NCBI RefSeq assembly: GCF_001436315.1
Contig: NZ_AYZA01000022.1
Span: 90,003-154,002 of the forward strand
Direction of reading: 5' to 3'
From: Ligilactobacillus aviarius subsp. aviarius DSM 20655
GTDB lineage: Bacteria > Bacillota > Bacilli > Lactobacillales > Lactobacillaceae
Length of the DNA stretch: 64,000 nucleotides
Shown here: one piece after another, positions 14,918 through 23,043 of the stretch
Layout: every line of letters starts with the position of its first letter
How positions within the stretch are numbered: the stretch's first letter is position 1
Notes under the pieces: generated by a model
Told to the model about the DNA's origin: nothing
The model's input: only the letters and a program-made list of their open reading frames with translations
The model's database searches: none
Translations under genes and position numbers: made by a program

Positions 14918-16921
14918 ATGAAATTAGATGAAATTGGAAAAACGATCAATGAAGAAGGACTAATTGACGTTTTAAATAATTTTAAGTACTCAATGAGGCA
15001 GACTTACCTTGTTGTTGATGAAAATGGCAATGCGGTCAATGACATCGCATCGATGATCGATGAAAATCAATATTTGCATATTAATGGAAACCACATTGAA
15101 CTTGTTCAACCGCGAGCATATCGGCTTAAACGGTTGAAACAGGAAGTTCAACTTCAATTACGGTTTTTGAAACATCAATTAGCAACCCATGGATTCAAAT
15201 TATGGCCGCTGGCAGCTGATGAAAACAGCGGCTTGACGATTTCAATCCAACTTCCAGAACAACTCTTTTTGGAACTTTATCAGCGCAAATTCAAGCAATA
15301 CAAGATTGATTACTATGATTTTCGAAATCAAATTTACTTGAAACTTGCTCAAGGATTTGAATTGAGTCAGCCACTTTTAACCTACCTTACAGGATCATCG
15401 TTAGCGTTTTTTAATGATCTTGATGGGCGGACGCGACGGTCGATCTTAACGTTTGATCTTTTAAACGGGATTCAAGAATTTCAACCGGATTTTCGGACGG
15501 TTAAAAGTTATTTCGGGACAAAAAATGCGCTTGGAAAGGTTAAACTTGAAGGACAATTTGATCATCAACAGGGTATCACGGCGTTAACGCTTCGAAAATT
15601 AGACTTTAACCCGGATAGTCAATTAGGAATTGGACCGAATATTCTGAACTTGATTGATGTAATGGTTGGATACTTTTTAATGAATGAAGGCGTGGCAAAC
15701 GACCAGTTGATGGCTCAAATTAAGGCTTCACGGGAATTAGATCGTAAAATTGCAGCCGCAAGTCCTTTCCGGAAGATTGATGAAATGGCGAAGTTTAAGC
15801 CGTTAATTGATAACTTGAATCACTTCGCGGTTGATTTTAATTACGGCGAAAATTGGAACGGAACCGTTGAAGCAATCAAAGCTAGACTGGAAGACGGAAT
15901 GCAGACCTTGGCGGCACGCTTACTGCGGGAACAAGGCAGTCAGTCGCTTTTAAAGTTTTTGCTTGCGAAGACCCATGCCGGAACGACCAAAGGGCAATCA
16001 TCGAAGTTATCAGCAAATTCAATGCGGATTTTACAGGCTGCATTTGAAGCGGGAATGGATTACCAGGTAATCGATAATGACCAGGACATTGTTGAAATTA
16101 ACGGTCATTATGTCTGGAACGGCTTGCAAAGCGATTTGGATCAGGCGGTAATGGCAAAACTTTGGGATAACAAAGAATTGGCAAAGCAATTGGTCGGGAA
16201 CCTTGCAATTCAAATCCAACCTTCATGGAAAATTGCAACGGTTGACCAGGTAATTCGGCTTTATCCGATGATTAAAGAAAAGGCCATCGTTCTTAAAAAT
16301 GCGAATGGACACTCTGATGCCCACGGAATTTTGTATCGGATGGCACCAAGTAAAAAGGAATTTGTGGAAAGTGTCGGGGTGATGTTGAAGCAAACTTCAC
16401 AAGTTTTGATTGAACAGGTTTCAACGGGCTCAACTTACCAGGCATTGATCTTGAATGGAAAAGTTGCCAGTTTAATTGAACGGGTTCCGGAAAATGTTGT
16501 TGGTGACGGGCGGAAAACATTAAAACAATTGATTGAAAATAAAAAGTTTGAACTTGGCCGCAATGAACGGAAGACGTTAATGATGCAGGGATTGACGTTG
16601 GATCAAGTTATTCCGCGTGGAATCCAAGTATTACTCCGTTATGATTCATTTACCGGTTCACACTTCCAAAGTGTAGATGCATTGAATGATGCGGACCAGA
16701 CGTACATTCAATTACTCGAAAAGATTGCGACCCAGCTTCAAATGCGTGATGGATTCATTGATATGATTTTTAGCAATATTTATCAACCATATTCAGAAGA
16801 ACATCCTGAATTAGCGGTCTTCTTAGGCGCCCATGCAAGCGGAGCACTTCAACCGCATGAAAAAATGGCGTTGAATCAGCAACGCGATATCGCGGCAGAA
16901 GTTGTTGCCCAATTCAAATAA
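14918..16921 (+). CDS. GshF-like protein, probable pseudoenzyme
   Basis: The 667 residues follow the plan of GshF, the fused glutamate-cysteine ligase/glutathione synthetase of about 750 residues. IYLKLAQ near 145, the KLDFNP region near 230 and VVGDGRKT near 530 line up with GshF by memory. The key residues do not. The GIERE metal motif of the ligase half corresponds to KYSMR at 23-27. YLEFR corresponds to LTLRK. In the ATP-grasp half the metal-binding ELNFNP is replaced by a Gly/Ala/His stretch near the C-terminus. It may be a regulatory or repurposed paralogue. It is monocistronic, with AACAGGATGA as a weak ribosome binding site and a terminator after it. Confidence 0.65.
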   Translation: MKLDEIGKTINEEGLIDVLNNFKYSMRQTYLVVDENGNAVNDIASMIDENQYLHINGNHIELVQPRAYRLKRLKQEVQLQLRFLKHQLATHGFKLWPLAADENSGLTISIQLPEQLFLELYQRKFKQYKIDYYDFRNQIYLKLAQGFELSQPLLTYLTGSSLAFFNDLDGRTRRSILTFDLLNGIQEFQPDFRTVKSYFGTKNALGKVKLEGQFDHQQGITALTLRKLDFNPDSQLGIGPNILNLIDVMVGYFLMNEGVANDQLMAQIKASRELDRKIAAASPFRKIDEMAKFKPLIDNLNHFAVDFNYGENWNGTVEAIKARLEDGMQTLAARLLREQGSQSLLKFLLAKTHAGTTKGQSSKLSANSMRILQAAFEAGMDYQVIDNDQDIVEINGHYVWNGLQSDLDQAVMAKLWDNKELAKQLVGNLAIQIQPSWKIATVDQVIRLYPMIKEKAIVLKNANGHSDAHGILYRMAPSKKEFVESVGVMLKQTSQVLIEQVSTGSTYQALILNGKVASLIERVPENVVGDGRKTLKQLIENKKFELGRNERKTLMMQGLTLDQVIPRGIQVLLRYDSFTGSHFQSVDALNDADQTYIQLLEKIATQLQMRDGFIDMIFSNIYQPYSEEHPELAVFLGAHASGALQPHEKMALNQQRDIAAEVVAQFK

Positions 16922-16953
16922 AGGTTTGGCGAAATGCCAAACCTTTATTTTTT
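16920..16953 (+). terminator. Terminator between the GshF-like gene and the YueI gene
   Basis: AAAGGTTTGGC (16920-16930) pairs perfectly with GCCAAACCTTT (16936-16946), followed by ATTTTTT. The 3' arm overlaps the stop codon of the convergent gene. Confidence 0.93.
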
Positions 16954-17412
16954 GTGGAATAAATCCTTTAACGAAAAGTGATGTTTTGAATCTTTTTCAT
17001 TTGTTGGAGCAGGGGAGGCATTACTCAGCGGATAGCGGAGGGCAACATCAACCACTTCAGTATGAATTGCTTGATGCGGAGCGGCAATCACGACCGCCAA
17101 ATCGGAAGCGGCATGAGGGAGGGTTAAATCAGAACTGCAGGTAAATGCCGCATTGGCTGAATTGGCAATTTGAATTAGCCGGCTTAATTGATCCTGATCA
17201 ACACTGCCATTGATCGTCATTCGGTATTCAGGATGCTCTTCAAGTTCCTGTTGGATCGCCGGATAATACTTTTCAGAATTCAGCTGCGCAAACGTTACGG
17301 TTAGATCGACCCGTTCGCGAAAGGTGCCAAGATATTTGCGCTGTTCATCAGGTTTTAATTTCGGGGTCCCATACATTCCCTTATTGAGATGTTCTTGTAA
17401 TTCATCAGTCAT
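16945..17412 (-). CDS. YueI family protein (DUF1694)
   Basis: A 155-residue soluble protein starting with LNKGMYGTPKLKPDEQRKYLGTFRERV, which is the hallmark of the YueI/DUF1694 family. The middle part resembles a Rossmann-like fold (DLAVVIAAPHQAIH near 105). Function is unknown. The tail (KDSKHHFSLKDLFHKK) is basic. AAAGGAGG precedes the ATG. It lies downstream of rpsD but a strong terminator separates them. Confidence 0.85.
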   Translation of the reverse strand: MTDELQEHLNKGMYGTPKLKPDEQRKYLGTFRERVDLTVTFAQLNSEKYYPAIQQELEEHPEYRMTINGSVDQDQLSRLIQIANSANAAFTCSSDLTLPHAASDLAVVIAAPHQAIHTEVVDVALRYPLSNASPAPTNEKDSKHHFSLKDLFHKK

Positions 17413-17450
17413 GGTTCAACCTCCTTTAAGTATCGCTATTATATCAGATA

Positions 17451-17481
17451 AAAAAAGAAGGCTGCAATTGTTGCAGCCTTC
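17451..17481 (-). terminator. Terminator of rpsD
   Basis: On the minus strand GAAGGCTGCAA pairs with TTGCAGCCTTC around a 3-base loop, followed by seven T. Confidence 0.94.
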
Positions 17482-17502
17482 CATTTAATAATTGATAAAT
17501 TA

Positions 17503-18108
17503 TTAAAGTTTGTTGTAGTATTCAACGATAAGTGATTCGTCGATGTTAGCATCTAATTCGTCACGTTCTGGTAAACGAACTAATGTACCTTCCATCTTGT
17601 CTTCGTCAAATGATACGAATGGAGCACGACCAACAACGGCTTCCAAAGCATCCTTAACGATTTGTAAGTTCTTTGAACGTTCACGTAATGAAATTACTTG
17701 ACCTGGTTGAACTTCGTATGATGGAATGTCAACGCGCTTGCCATCAACGGTAATATGACCGTGGTTAACAAGTTGACGTGCTTGACGACGAGTTGTTGCT
17801 AAACCTAAACGGTAAACAACATTGTCTAAGCGTTGTTCCAAAAGGATCATGAAGTTATCACCGTGTTTACCTTCACGGATCTTGCCGGCACGCTTAAATG
17901 TGTTAGCAAATTGACGTTCTGTCATGCCGTACATCATACGTAACTTTTGCTTTTCACGCAATTGCATACCGTATTCTGATAACTTCCGACGGCTTTGACC
18001 GTGTTGACCTGGGGCGTATGGACGCCGTGCTAATTCTTTACCTGAGCCTGTAAGGGAGATTCCTAAACGACGTGAAACCTTCCATGATGGACCTGTATAA
18101 CGAGACAT
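17503..18108 (-). CDS. rpsD: 30S ribosomal protein S4
   Basis: A 201-residue S4 with the usual start [19 protein letters not shown], the [14 protein letters not shown] segment and an S4 RNA-binding domain (about 92-155, with [27 protein letters not shown]). S4 nucleates assembly of the 16S rRNA 5' domain and in Firmicutes represses its own mRNA. It is not in the alpha operon here but a single gene, as in Bacillus, between two strong signals: a 17-spaced promoter and a perfect terminator. GGAGG precedes the ATG. Confidence 0.97.
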   Translation of the reverse strand: MSRYTGPSWKVSRRLGISLTGSGKELARRPYAPGQHGQSRRKLSEYGMQLREKQKLRMMYGMTERQFANTFKRAGKIREGKHGDNFMILLEQRLDNVVYRLGLATTRRQARQLVNHGHITVDGKRVDIPSYEVQPGQVISLRERSKNLQIVKDALEAVVGRAPFVSFDEDKMEGTLVRLPERDELDANIDESLIVEYYNKL

Positions 18109-18280
18109 AATATCGTTCCTCCAAAAATGTATTTTTTATGGAGTAAAATAACGGTGCAGACTTAGTATTCGTGCAGTTGATTTTAGACGTTCGCTTTTGC
18201 AGCCGAAAAGTTACTTGCAGAACCAAAATGGCAACCAACTGTTGACGTTCTTACCGTCTACTGCTGCATTATTTTACACA
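18109..18280 (-). promoter_or_regulatory. Long rpsD leader, candidate S4 autoregulatory RNA
   Basis: About 170 untranslated bases separate the predicted start of transcription from rpsD. On the minus strand they contain a GACG/CGTC hairpin (about 18253-18267) and a longer CAGTTG/CAACTG pairing (around 18240 and 18175) that encloses TTTTGG- and GCAAAA-containing segments. Known Firmicute S4 leaders form a pseudoknot that binds S4. The leader identity is inferred from length, position and structure, not from a sequence match. Confidence 0.5.
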
Positions 18281-18286
18281 ATTGCC

Positions 18287-18315
18287 ATTGTACCGGTCTG
18301 CAGCATGAAAGTCAA
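18287..18315 (-). promoter_or_regulatory. Promoter of rpsD
   Basis: On the minus strand TTGACT (18315-18310), 17-base spacer, TACAAT (18292-18287). Confidence 0.8.
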
Positions 18316-18455
18316 TGGCTGACTTTGAATTTATTTATAATTAAACATTTTAATAGGAATGCCCGTTTATATGGTATAATTATGGAGAATGAAATTAGTG
18401 GTTATTTTAAATAAGAATTGATTCAAATAATTGTACGGATGAAGGATGGGATTTT

Positions 18456-20174
18456 ATGGTTATCTTTTTGATTTCACTAATTATTATTGCGTTAGTGATC
18501 TACTTAGGGGTGTACTTGTTTAAACGCCATAAAGCAAAGCAGATTGAGGTTTACCAAGCAAAGGTAAATGAAATCACGGGAAATTCACTTGAAAAAGAAC
18601 TGGCTGAAATTAGTAAATTGAATTTATCGGGTGACAGCTTAACCGAATTTGAAAAGGTTGATAAGGATTACCGGGAAATCATCAACCGCAAACTTCCTGA
18701 AATTTCAGAATTGTTGAATGATTTGCGTGAATTGAACCAGCACTATCAATTTGGACGAATCAATCATGAATTGAAAGATGTTGACGAAAAGTTAAGCGGA
18801 ACCGCTGCTCAATTTGAAAAGATCAAGGAAGAATTGAAGAATATCCGCAAAGTTACGGAAGAACATCAAAAAGCAGTTGAAGAATTAAGCGAAAAGTATA
18901 AGGATCTGCGGAAGACACTTCTTGCTAAGAGCTTTTCATTTGGTCCAAGCAGTGACAAACTTGAAGAACAACTTGGCGAATTGGAACAGCAGTTCAACGA
19001 TTATACGAAGTTAATGGAAAGCGGCGATTACGTTAAATCAGCAAAACCACTTTCAGATTTACAAGATGCAACCGCTGAAATGGAAGAAAAGGTGGAAAAG
19101 ATTCCGCCAATCTTTAAAAACTTAAAGAGCGTTTTCCCTGATCAACTCAAGGAATTAAACAGCGCTGTTGATCAGCTGTTAAAGGAAAAGTATGTTTTCC
19201 ACGAAGATTTGAAAAAGAAACTTGCTGATCTCCAAAAGATGGTCGATAAGAACTTCGAAAACCTAAAGAAGGTCGATTTGAAGAATGCAACGAAGCTTGA
19301 TGAAAAGCTCACAACGGATATCGACAAGGTATATGATGAAATTGATCAAGAATATCGGGCACGCAAGGTTGTTGAAAAGAACTACAACTACTATCAAGAC
19401 TTTGTTGAGCATGCAGAACGACAAGAACATGAACTCCTGATTGACTTGGATCGGTTATCGCAAAATTATGAATTGACGCATAATGAATTTGAGGATGCCC
19501 ATGACCTTCAAGTTCAAATTCAGGCAATTCGGAAAGACTTTGATAACTTTACGAAGCAACGCTCAGAAGGCGTGATCTATTCCGATGAATTGAAACGGCA
19601 AAAAGATAACATTGATAAGCTGACAAAGATTGAAAAGAAGCAAAAAGAAATCAATGACGGGGTTTCAAATCTTTGGAAAGAAGAAAAGGAAGCCCAAAAG
19701 GCCGTCCAAGGATTCGACCTTGAAATTCACCGGATGCGCCGGGATGTTGAAAAGTTGAATTTACCTGGGCTTTCACGGGAATATACGGATTATTTCTTTA
19801 AGGTGAGCGATGAAATCGAAAACCTTGATGATGCACTTGGTCAAATTCAAATCAATATGGATGAAATTACGAAGGCATTGATCAATACGCAATCTGATTT
19901 AGATGTTTTAGGTGATAAGACCAAAGAAATCATTGATTGCGCAACGTTGTCTGAAGAATTCTTACAATATGCCAACCGTTACCGGACCCGGTATCCGGAA
20001 GTTGAAGAAGCATACAAGAAGGCAAGTCAACTATTCAATAAAGAATACAATTACGTTGATGCACTTGATACGATTTCAAATGCAGTTGAAGAGGTTGAAC
20101 CGGGAGCATATAAACGAATTACCGATGATTATGAATCACGGGAACAAGCTCAACGGCAATATCCAATGAATTAA
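18456..20174 (+). CDS. ezrA: Septation ring regulator EzrA
   Basis: A 572-residue protein with one N-terminal membrane segment (about 2-20), a basic stretch (FKRHKAKQ), and then a long, spectrin-like coiled-coil body up to the C-terminus; the length and layout match EzrA. It binds FtsZ, limits Z-rings at the poles and links the ring to wall enzymes at the septum. It diverges from rpsD and is followed by a terminator and the desulfurase-thiI pair, an order seen in many lactobacilli. GAAGGATGGG precedes the ATG. Confidence 0.95.
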   Translation: MVIFLISLIIIALVIYLGVYLFKRHKAKQIEVYQAKVNEITGNSLEKELAEISKLNLSGDSLTEFEKVDKDYREIINRKLPEISELLNDLRELNQHYQFGRINHELKDVDEKLSGTAAQFEKIKEELKNIRKVTEEHQKAVEELSEKYKDLRKTLLAKSFSFGPSSDKLEEQLGELEQQFNDYTKLMESGDYVKSAKPLSDLQDATAEMEEKVEKIPPIFKNLKSVFPDQLKELNSAVDQLLKEKYVFHEDLKKKLADLQKMVDKNFENLKKVDLKNATKLDEKLTTDIDKVYDEIDQEYRARKVVEKNYNYYQDFVEHAERQEHELLIDLDRLSQNYELTHNEFEDAHDLQVQIQAIRKDFDNFTKQRSEGVIYSDELKRQKDNIDKLTKIEKKQKEINDGVSNLWKEEKEAQKAVQGFDLEIHRMRRDVEKLNLPGLSREYTDYFFKVSDEIENLDDALGQIQINMDEITKALINTQSDLDVLGDKTKEIIDCATLSEEFLQYANRYRTRYPEVEEAYKKASQLFNKEYNYVDALDTISNAVEEVEPGAYKRITDDYESREQAQRQYPMN

Positions 20175-20203
20175 AAAATTGCGGCATTTGCCGCAATTTT
20201 TTT
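20175..20203 (+). terminator. Terminator of ezrA
   Basis: AAATTGCGGC and GCCGCAATTT around a 4-base loop, followed by a T-run. Confidence 0.93.
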
Positions 20204-20344
20204 GTATTGAAAGGTTAACGGATAATCGGTTGAATCAAGGCTGACGCCGTTTTTCCCTTTACAAAAAATTAGTAAGATGATTAAATTAGTTACGAGTCGT
20301 ACCAGAATAAATGTAAATAAAATTTTAACGGAAAGGATAATTCG

Positions 20345-21493
20345 ATGATATATTTTGATAACAGTGCAACCACCAAAATGGATCCGTCAGTTTTGCAAAC
20401 GTATGACGCGGTTTGTCAAAATATCTGGGGAAATTCATCATCGCTTCACTCATGGGGCGAAAAGGCTTTTAACCTCCTTGAACAGTCACGGAAGCAAATT
20501 GCTGATTTGATGGATTGTTATCCGGATGAGATCTATTTTACAAGTGGTGGAACAGAAAGTGATAATTGGGCAATTAAGGGAACCGCAATGGAAAAACGCC
20601 CATACGGAAAGCACATTATTACGTCAAGCGTTGAACATGCTGCTGTCATGAATAGCATGAAACACCTTGAAAAAATGGGTTTTGATGTGACTTATCTGCC
20701 GGTCGATGATGAAGGCCGGGTTTCACCCGAAGATGTGCGTAAGGCAATTCGGAAAGATACGATTTTAGTTTCAATTATGGCAATTAATAACGAAATTGGA
20801 ACGATTCAGCCAATTGAAGAAATTGCTGAAATTTTAAATGATTATCCGAAGATTCATTTTCACGTTGATTCTGTTCAAGCAATTGGCAAGGGGGTCGAAA
20901 AGCTGATTCGGAATCCGCGGGTCGATTTCCTTGCATTTTCAGGTCATAAATTCCATGCGCCGCGGGGAACAGGTTTTATGTACAAAAAGCGCGGCCGGAT
21001 GGTTCAACCGCTGATCGATGGCGGTGGCCAGGAAAAGAATTTACGGGGTGGAACGGAAAACCTGCCAGCAATTGCCGGAATGGCTAAGGCGCTTCGGCTT
21101 TTGATGGAAGATGAAGATCAAAAGGTTGCCCATCAACGGGCAATTAAAGATCGAATTTATCAGCATATCAGTCAATTTGATAAAGTGCATATTTTCTCAA
21201 AGAATGATGAAACGTTTGCGCCGCATATTTTATGCTTCACAATTGATGGCGTTCGCGGTGAATCGATCGTACATGCCTTTGAAAAATATAATATCTATAT
21301 TTCAACGACGAGCGCTTGTTCATCAAAGAAGGGTGACATTGCGGGAACATTAGCTGCAATGAAGGTTCCTGAAAAGATTGCAACGTCAGCGGTTCGGGTC
21401 AGTCTTGATGAACATAATACCCTTGAAGAAGCGGATGAATTCAATCGCGTTTTCGATAAATTATATGAAGAATTTAAAATGATCAACTCATAA
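20345..21493 (+). CDS. nifZ: Cysteine desulfurase, ThiI-dedicated type
   Basis: A 382-residue class V aminotransferase-fold enzyme that starts IYFDNSATTKMDPSV. It shows the PLP lysine K202 (FSGHKFH) and the catalytic Cys325 in STTSACSSKKGD, so it should convert cysteine to alanine and a protein persulfide. The loop around the cysteine lacks the longer IscS insertion. In Bacillus the neighbour pair NifZ-ThiI makes 4-thiouridine, and thiI starts 12 bases after this stop. A second desulfurase (57285-58439) sits near mnmA. Confidence 0.92.
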   Translation: MIYFDNSATTKMDPSVLQTYDAVCQNIWGNSSSLHSWGEKAFNLLEQSRKQIADLMDCYPDEIYFTSGGTESDNWAIKGTAMEKRPYGKHIITSSVEHAAVMNSMKHLEKMGFDVTYLPVDDEGRVSPEDVRKAIRKDTILVSIMAINNEIGTIQPIEEIAEILNDYPKIHFHVDSVQAIGKGVEKLIRNPRVDFLAFSGHKFHAPRGTGFMYKKRGRMVQPLIDGGGQEKNLRGGTENLPAIAGMAKALRLLMEDEDQKVAHQRAIKDRIYQHISQFDKVHIFSKNDETFAPHILCFTIDGVRGESIVHAFEKYNIYISTTSACSSKKGDIAGTLAAMKVPEKIATSAVRVSLDEHNTLEEADEFNRVFDKLYEEFKMINS

Positions 21494-21505
21494 TGGAGGA
21501 CTTTG

Positions 21506-22723
21506 ATGCAGTATTCAGAAATTATGGTTCGCTACGGTGAACTTTCAACGAAAGGAAAGAACCGCAAAAATTTTATTGACCGGTTAGGATACAATGTTCG
21601 CCAAGCATTGCATGAATTTCCAGATTTAAAAATTGCGGCCCATCGTGATCGGATGCATATCCAATTAAACGGTGAAGATTCAGAAAAGGTAATGGCCCGG
21701 TTAGGCCAAGTTTTTGGAATTCAAAACTTTTCGCCATCTGTAAAAGTTGAACGGGATGTTAAAAAAGTTCAAGCAATGGCAATTGAAATGATGAAGGAAA
21801 AATATCATCCCGGATTAACGTTTAAGATCAATACCCGGCGTTCAGATCATAAGTTTAAGTATGATACAAATGCGATGAATGATCTTTTAGGCGGCACGAT
21901 TTTACAGGCCTTTGACGATATTCACGTTAAAATGAAAGATCCAGATGTAACGTTGAGATGTGAAGTCCGGCCGGATGGAATTTTCCTATCATATGGAAAA
22001 ATCAATGGTGCTGGCGGATTGCCGGTTGGAACGGCAGGTAAGGCAATGTTGATGTTATCTGGCGGGATCGACTCACCAGTTGCAGGTTACCTTGCAATGA
22101 AGCGGGGAGTTGCCATTGAAATGGTCCACTTTTTCAGCCCGCCATATACCAGTGAACAAGCATTGAATAAGGCAAAGCAATTAACTGCCAAATTGGCACC
22201 GTATGTTGGAACGATCAAATTTATTCAGGTTCCATTTACGGAAATCCAAGAAACGATTAAACATGAAGTCCCAGAAGGATATTTGATGACGATTCAACGG
22301 CGCTTTATGTTGCGGCTAGCCGAAAAGATTGCCAAAATGCGGAAAGGGCTTGCCATTTTTAACGGTGAAGCCTTAGGTCAAGTTGCGTCGCAAACGCTTG
22401 AAAGTATGGCAGCAATCAATGATGTCACCACAATGCCGGTTTTACGACCAGTTCTTTCAATGGATAAGAACGAAATCATTGAAATCGCTCAAAAAATCGA
22501 CACGTTTGACTTATCGATCCAACCATTTGAAGACTGCTGTACCGTTTTTGCACCGCCAGCTCCAAAGACTAAGCCGCGGATCGATCGGGCACGTCAATAT
22601 GAAGAACGCTTAGATGTTGATGGCCTGATCCAACGGGCAATGGATGGCATTCAAATTACTGAGATCAACAGTTCAGATGAATTTATGAACGCAAATGAAG
22701 AAAGCTTTGCCGAACTCCTGTAA
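21506..22723 (+). CDS. thiI: tRNA 4-thiouridine synthase ThiI
   Basis: A 405-residue protein starting [20 protein letters not shown]. It has an N-terminal ferredoxin-like and THUMP region (about 60-165) and an AANH/PP-loop domain with [17 protein letters not shown] near 183. There is no C-terminal rhodanese domain, as in other Gram-positive ThiI, so the adjacent desulfurase is expected to deliver sulfur. It makes s4U8 in tRNA. The ATG at 21506 is chosen because GGAGG at 21495-21499 fits; a TTG three bases upstream is less likely. Confidence 0.94.
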   Translation: MQYSEIMVRYGELSTKGKNRKNFIDRLGYNVRQALHEFPDLKIAAHRDRMHIQLNGEDSEKVMARLGQVFGIQNFSPSVKVERDVKKVQAMAIEMMKEKYHPGLTFKINTRRSDHKFKYDTNAMNDLLGGTILQAFDDIHVKMKDPDVTLRCEVRPDGIFLSYGKINGAGGLPVGTAGKAMLMLSGGIDSPVAGYLAMKRGVAIEMVHFFSPPYTSEQALNKAKQLTAKLAPYVGTIKFIQVPFTEIQETIKHEVPEGYLMTIQRRFMLRLAEKIAKMRKGLAIFNGEALGQVASQTLESMAAINDVTTMPVLRPVLSMDKNEIIEIAQKIDTFDLSIQPFEDCCTVFAPPAPKTKPRIDRARQYEERLDVDGLIQRAMDGIQITEINSSDEFMNANEESFAELL

Positions 22724-22728
22724 TCTGC

Positions 22729-22757
22729 TTGACGATTATTGAATTGCAGATTAGAAT
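22729..22757 (+). promoter_or_regulatory. Promoter of the valS leader
   Basis: TTGACG (22729-22734), 17-base spacer, TAGAAT (22752-22757). The promoter begins 5 bases after the thiI stop. Confidence 0.8.
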
Positions 22758-22763
22758 ACAACT

Positions 22764-23002
22764 ATAAGCAGAGAACAAGAGGGATATTCGATGTTCATTT
22801 TCCAGAGAAGACGGCGGTTGCGAAAGTCGAAATGAACCGGGTATTTGTAGCTTGGGAGCTGTTATTCTGAACGGATATTAAGAATAACCGGACTGGCTGA
22901 CAGTTCGTTATCATTAATCAGCTAAGCGGAAAGTGAATTAGTTCACTTTCAATTTAGGTGGTACCACGGCATTGTCGTCCTATGTGACGGCAATGCTTTT
23001 TT
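22764..23002 (+). promoter_or_regulatory. T-box riboswitch leader of valS
   Basis: The leader contains the T-box core AGGTGGTACCACGG (22956-22969) and a terminator (22969-22979/22986-22996 followed by six T). Stem I can be drawn: GTTCATTT pairs with AAATGAAC, below it ATATTCG pairs with CGGGTAT, and directly after that, in the expected specifier loop, lies GTA (22847-22849), a valine codon. Uncharged tRNA-Val should bind the specifier and T-box and stabilise the antiterminator, raising valS expression when valine is short. Confidence 0.92.
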
Positions 23003-23043
23003 ATATCCGCCAGTAAAAATTTAAAAGTGAAAGGAATCGACCG

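Noticed and set aside
18038..18238. Open frame of 66 codons covering the rpsD leader and the first codons of rpsD
   Set aside because: No ribosome binding site, and it runs through the structured leader and into rpsD in another frame.
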